A stretch of 7,788 nt of DNA from Nitrososphaerota archaeon. Its GTDB lineage: Archaea > Thermoproteota > Nitrososphaeria > Nitrososphaerales > Nitrosopumilaceae. Below, one piece after another: positions 7,177-7,788 of the stretch. Below the pieces are notes generated by a model. It did no database searches and was not told the DNA's origin. It saw only the letters and a program-made list of their open reading frames with translations. Made by a program: the position numbers and the translations under genes. How positions within the stretch are numbered: the stretch's first letter is position 1; every line of letters starts with the position of its first letter. The DNA is taken from assembly GCA_028867395.1 (NCBI GenBank), contig JAGWGO010000059.1, positions 1-7,788 on the forward strand, in the 5' to 3' direction.

Positions 7177-7425
7177 TCATGTTCCCTCAGTACCATCGCA
7201 GTTTGGACACTTGCTCTGTACAATCCTTGCTCCGCACACTGCACAAACTCCTTCGCCAACAGACTTTTGAATTTGCTGCTTTCTTTTCTTCACAAATATC
7301 CTTATCCCAAAGTATATCGCAACTGCAATTATCACAGAGTATACCGGAGCAATAAATGGCAAAAGCCCAATCATCAAAAATAGAGCTCCCAAGATGAGCA
7401 GGATTTCGCGTTTTTCAAACCCCAA
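7177..7425 (-). CDS. Small two-helix membrane protein with C-terminal zinc ribbon, TTG start
   Basis: An 82-residue protein. Residues about 8-26 and 28-46 are strongly hydrophobic and form a helical hairpin in the membrane. They are followed by a very basic stretch (KKRKQQIQK), which places the tail in the cytoplasm. The end carries CAVCGARIVQSKCPNC (C61, C64, C73, C76), two CxxC knuckles that form a compact zinc ribbon. Such double-helix plus zinc-ribbon proteins are common and poorly characterised in archaea. The ribbon may bind a partner protein or nucleic acid, but no function can be assigned. The start is TTG at 7425-7423: an in-frame TAG lies three codons upstream, no ATG or GTG precedes the first helix, and a TATA-like box is centred about 28 bases before this TTG. 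It is separated from the giant surface protein gene by 140 bases that contain that gene's own promoter, so co-transcription is not required. Confidence 0.78.
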   Translation of the reverse strand: MGFEKREILLILGALFLMIGLLPFIAPVYSVIIAVAIYFGIRIFVKKRKQQIQKSVGEGVCAVCGARIVQSKCPNCDGTEGT

Positions 7426-7449
7426 GACGTTCTATGAACAAAAAATTTC

Positions 7450-7457
7450 AATAAATA
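7450..7457 (-). promoter_or_regulatory. TATA-like box of the zinc-ribbon membrane protein gene
   Basis: Minus-strand TATTTATT, a close match to the archaeal consensus, is centred about 28 bases before the TTG start. It supports both a separate transcript and the non-ATG start on a leaderless or nearly leaderless mRNA. Confidence 0.55.
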
Positions 7458-7604
7458 GGTATGCCAGTACTCAGAGTCACTGAATCAACAATCATCTTCT
7501 AATCATGTCTCTAACTCTTCTTCATCGCCTGGCTTATCAAGATTGGTCAAAGTAAGATAAGAACCAATTGAATCTTGAATTATTTTTGCATCGATACATA
7601 AAGA

Positions 7605-7678
7605 TGGGATCGGCCGGATTTGAACCGACGACCTCAGGTACCCAAAACCCGAATCATGCCAAGCTAGACCACGATCCC
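7605..7678 (-). tRNA. tRNA-Pro (anticodon UGG)
   Basis: Read on the minus strand, a full cloverleaf forms in 74 bases. The acceptor GGGATCG (7678-7672) pairs with CGATCCC (7612-7606), with discriminator A at 7605. Bases 8-9 are TG. The D arm is short (GTC with GAT, including one G-U pair) and keeps G18-G19. The anticodon stem CGGGT/ACCTG encloses loop TTTGGGT, giving anticodon UGG. The variable loop has five bases, and the T arm is GTCGG-TTCAAAT-CCGGC. No CCA is encoded (TCTT follows), so CCA must be added by nucleotidyltransferase. There is no intron. The UGG anticodon reads CCA and CCG, and with wobble modification possibly all proline codons. RNase P, encoded elsewhere in this window, would process its 5' end. 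Confidence 0.97.
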
Positions 7679-7704
7679 GATGTTGAATGCACCAAAAAGT
7701 CCCC

Positions 7705-7714
7705 AATTTAAGCT
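7705..7714 (-). promoter_or_regulatory. TATA box of tRNA-Pro
   Basis: Minus-strand AGCTTAAATT follows a purine-rich GAGA stretch that could serve as a BRE. It is centred about 30 bases before the mature tRNA 5' end, which predicts a leader of only a few bases for RNase P to remove. Confidence 0.55.
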
Positions 7715-7731
7715 TCTCATATGATGATGAT

Positions 7732-7739
7732 TTTAAATA
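7732..7739 (+). promoter_or_regulatory. TATA box of the divergent plus-strand gene
   Basis: TTTAAATA is a perfect match to the archaeal TATA consensus. It is centred about 28 bases before the ATG at 7764, the spacing of a leaderless gene. Because the core is nearly symmetrical it might also be read on the minus strand, but no convincing minus-strand start lies at the right distance. Confidence 0.55.
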
Positions 7740-7763
7740 ACAAATAGGTTCCAGCATAGACCA

Positions 7764-7788
7764 ATGCAGATTCAAGATTACATCAGTG
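7764..7788 (+). CDS. First codons of a divergent protein gene (partial)
   Basis: ATG at 7764 opens a frame reading MQIQDYIS up to the window edge. Only eight codons are visible, so the product cannot be named. The start is supported by the consensus TATA box about 28 bases upstream, matching the leaderless arrangement of the other genes here. The gene is divergent from tRNA-Pro, and the two TATA boxes are about 18 bases apart. Confidence 0.45.

Noticed and set aside
7605..7678. tRNA-Pro as an integration site with flanking element
   Set aside because: The 3' end of the tRNA is not repeated elsewhere in the window, and no integrase gene is present.
7503..7775. 90-residue minus-strand frame across the tRNA
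   Set aside because: Its middle third is the tRNA-Pro gene itself and its start lies in the divergent promoter region. As a whole it is not a gene; only its end is discussed as a possible remnant.

Overview
The window most probably comes from an ammonia-oxidising-type archaeon (Nitrososphaerota, formerly Thaumarchaeota). The evidence is indirect but consistent. It has an archaeal-style Tsr3 rRNA-modification gene, a tRNA-Pro without encoded CCA, an RNase P RNA of archaeal style, and TATA-like boxes lying 27 to 34 bases before start codons with no Shine-Dalgarno sequence (leaderless genes). Base composition is moderate, and there is a very large secreted Ig-like repeat protein. The genus cannot be fixed from the sequence alone.

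Layout from left to right: (1) the 3' end of a plus-strand gene for a membrane protein with a short hydrophilic tail (2-205), followed by a T-run. (2) A convergent, minus-strand RNase P RNA gene (about 230-508), which fills what looks like a 345-base gap between proteins. (3) A minus-strand APC-superfamily transporter fused to two Usp-like domains (551-2884). (4) A minus-strand Tsr3 gene, the aminocarboxypropyltransferase of small-subunit rRNA (3002-3508). (5) A minus-strand secreted protein of about 1,150 residues (3566-7036), made of a signal peptide, a lamin-tail domain, seven Ig/macroglobulin-like repeats, a Thr/Asn-rich linker and a C-terminal domain of unknown type. (6) A minus-strand two-helix membrane protein with a C-terminal zinc ribbon, apparently starting at TTG (7177-7425). 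(7) A minus-strand tRNA-Pro(UGG) (7605-7678). (8) The first codons of a divergent plus-strand gene (from 7764).

All complete genes lie on the minus strand, but most have their own TATA-like box in the preceding gap. They look like single transcription units, not one operon. Two genes (rnpB and tsr3), plus the tRNA, concern RNA maturation or translation. The transporter and the repeat protein concern the cell envelope. I see no functional pathway linking them, no mobile element, no CRISPR array and no clearly new defence or metabolic system. The points most worth checking are the RNase P RNA with a base-pair swap in its P4 core, the architecture of the giant repeat protein, the transporter-double-Usp fusion, and start-site corrections implied by promoter spacing.
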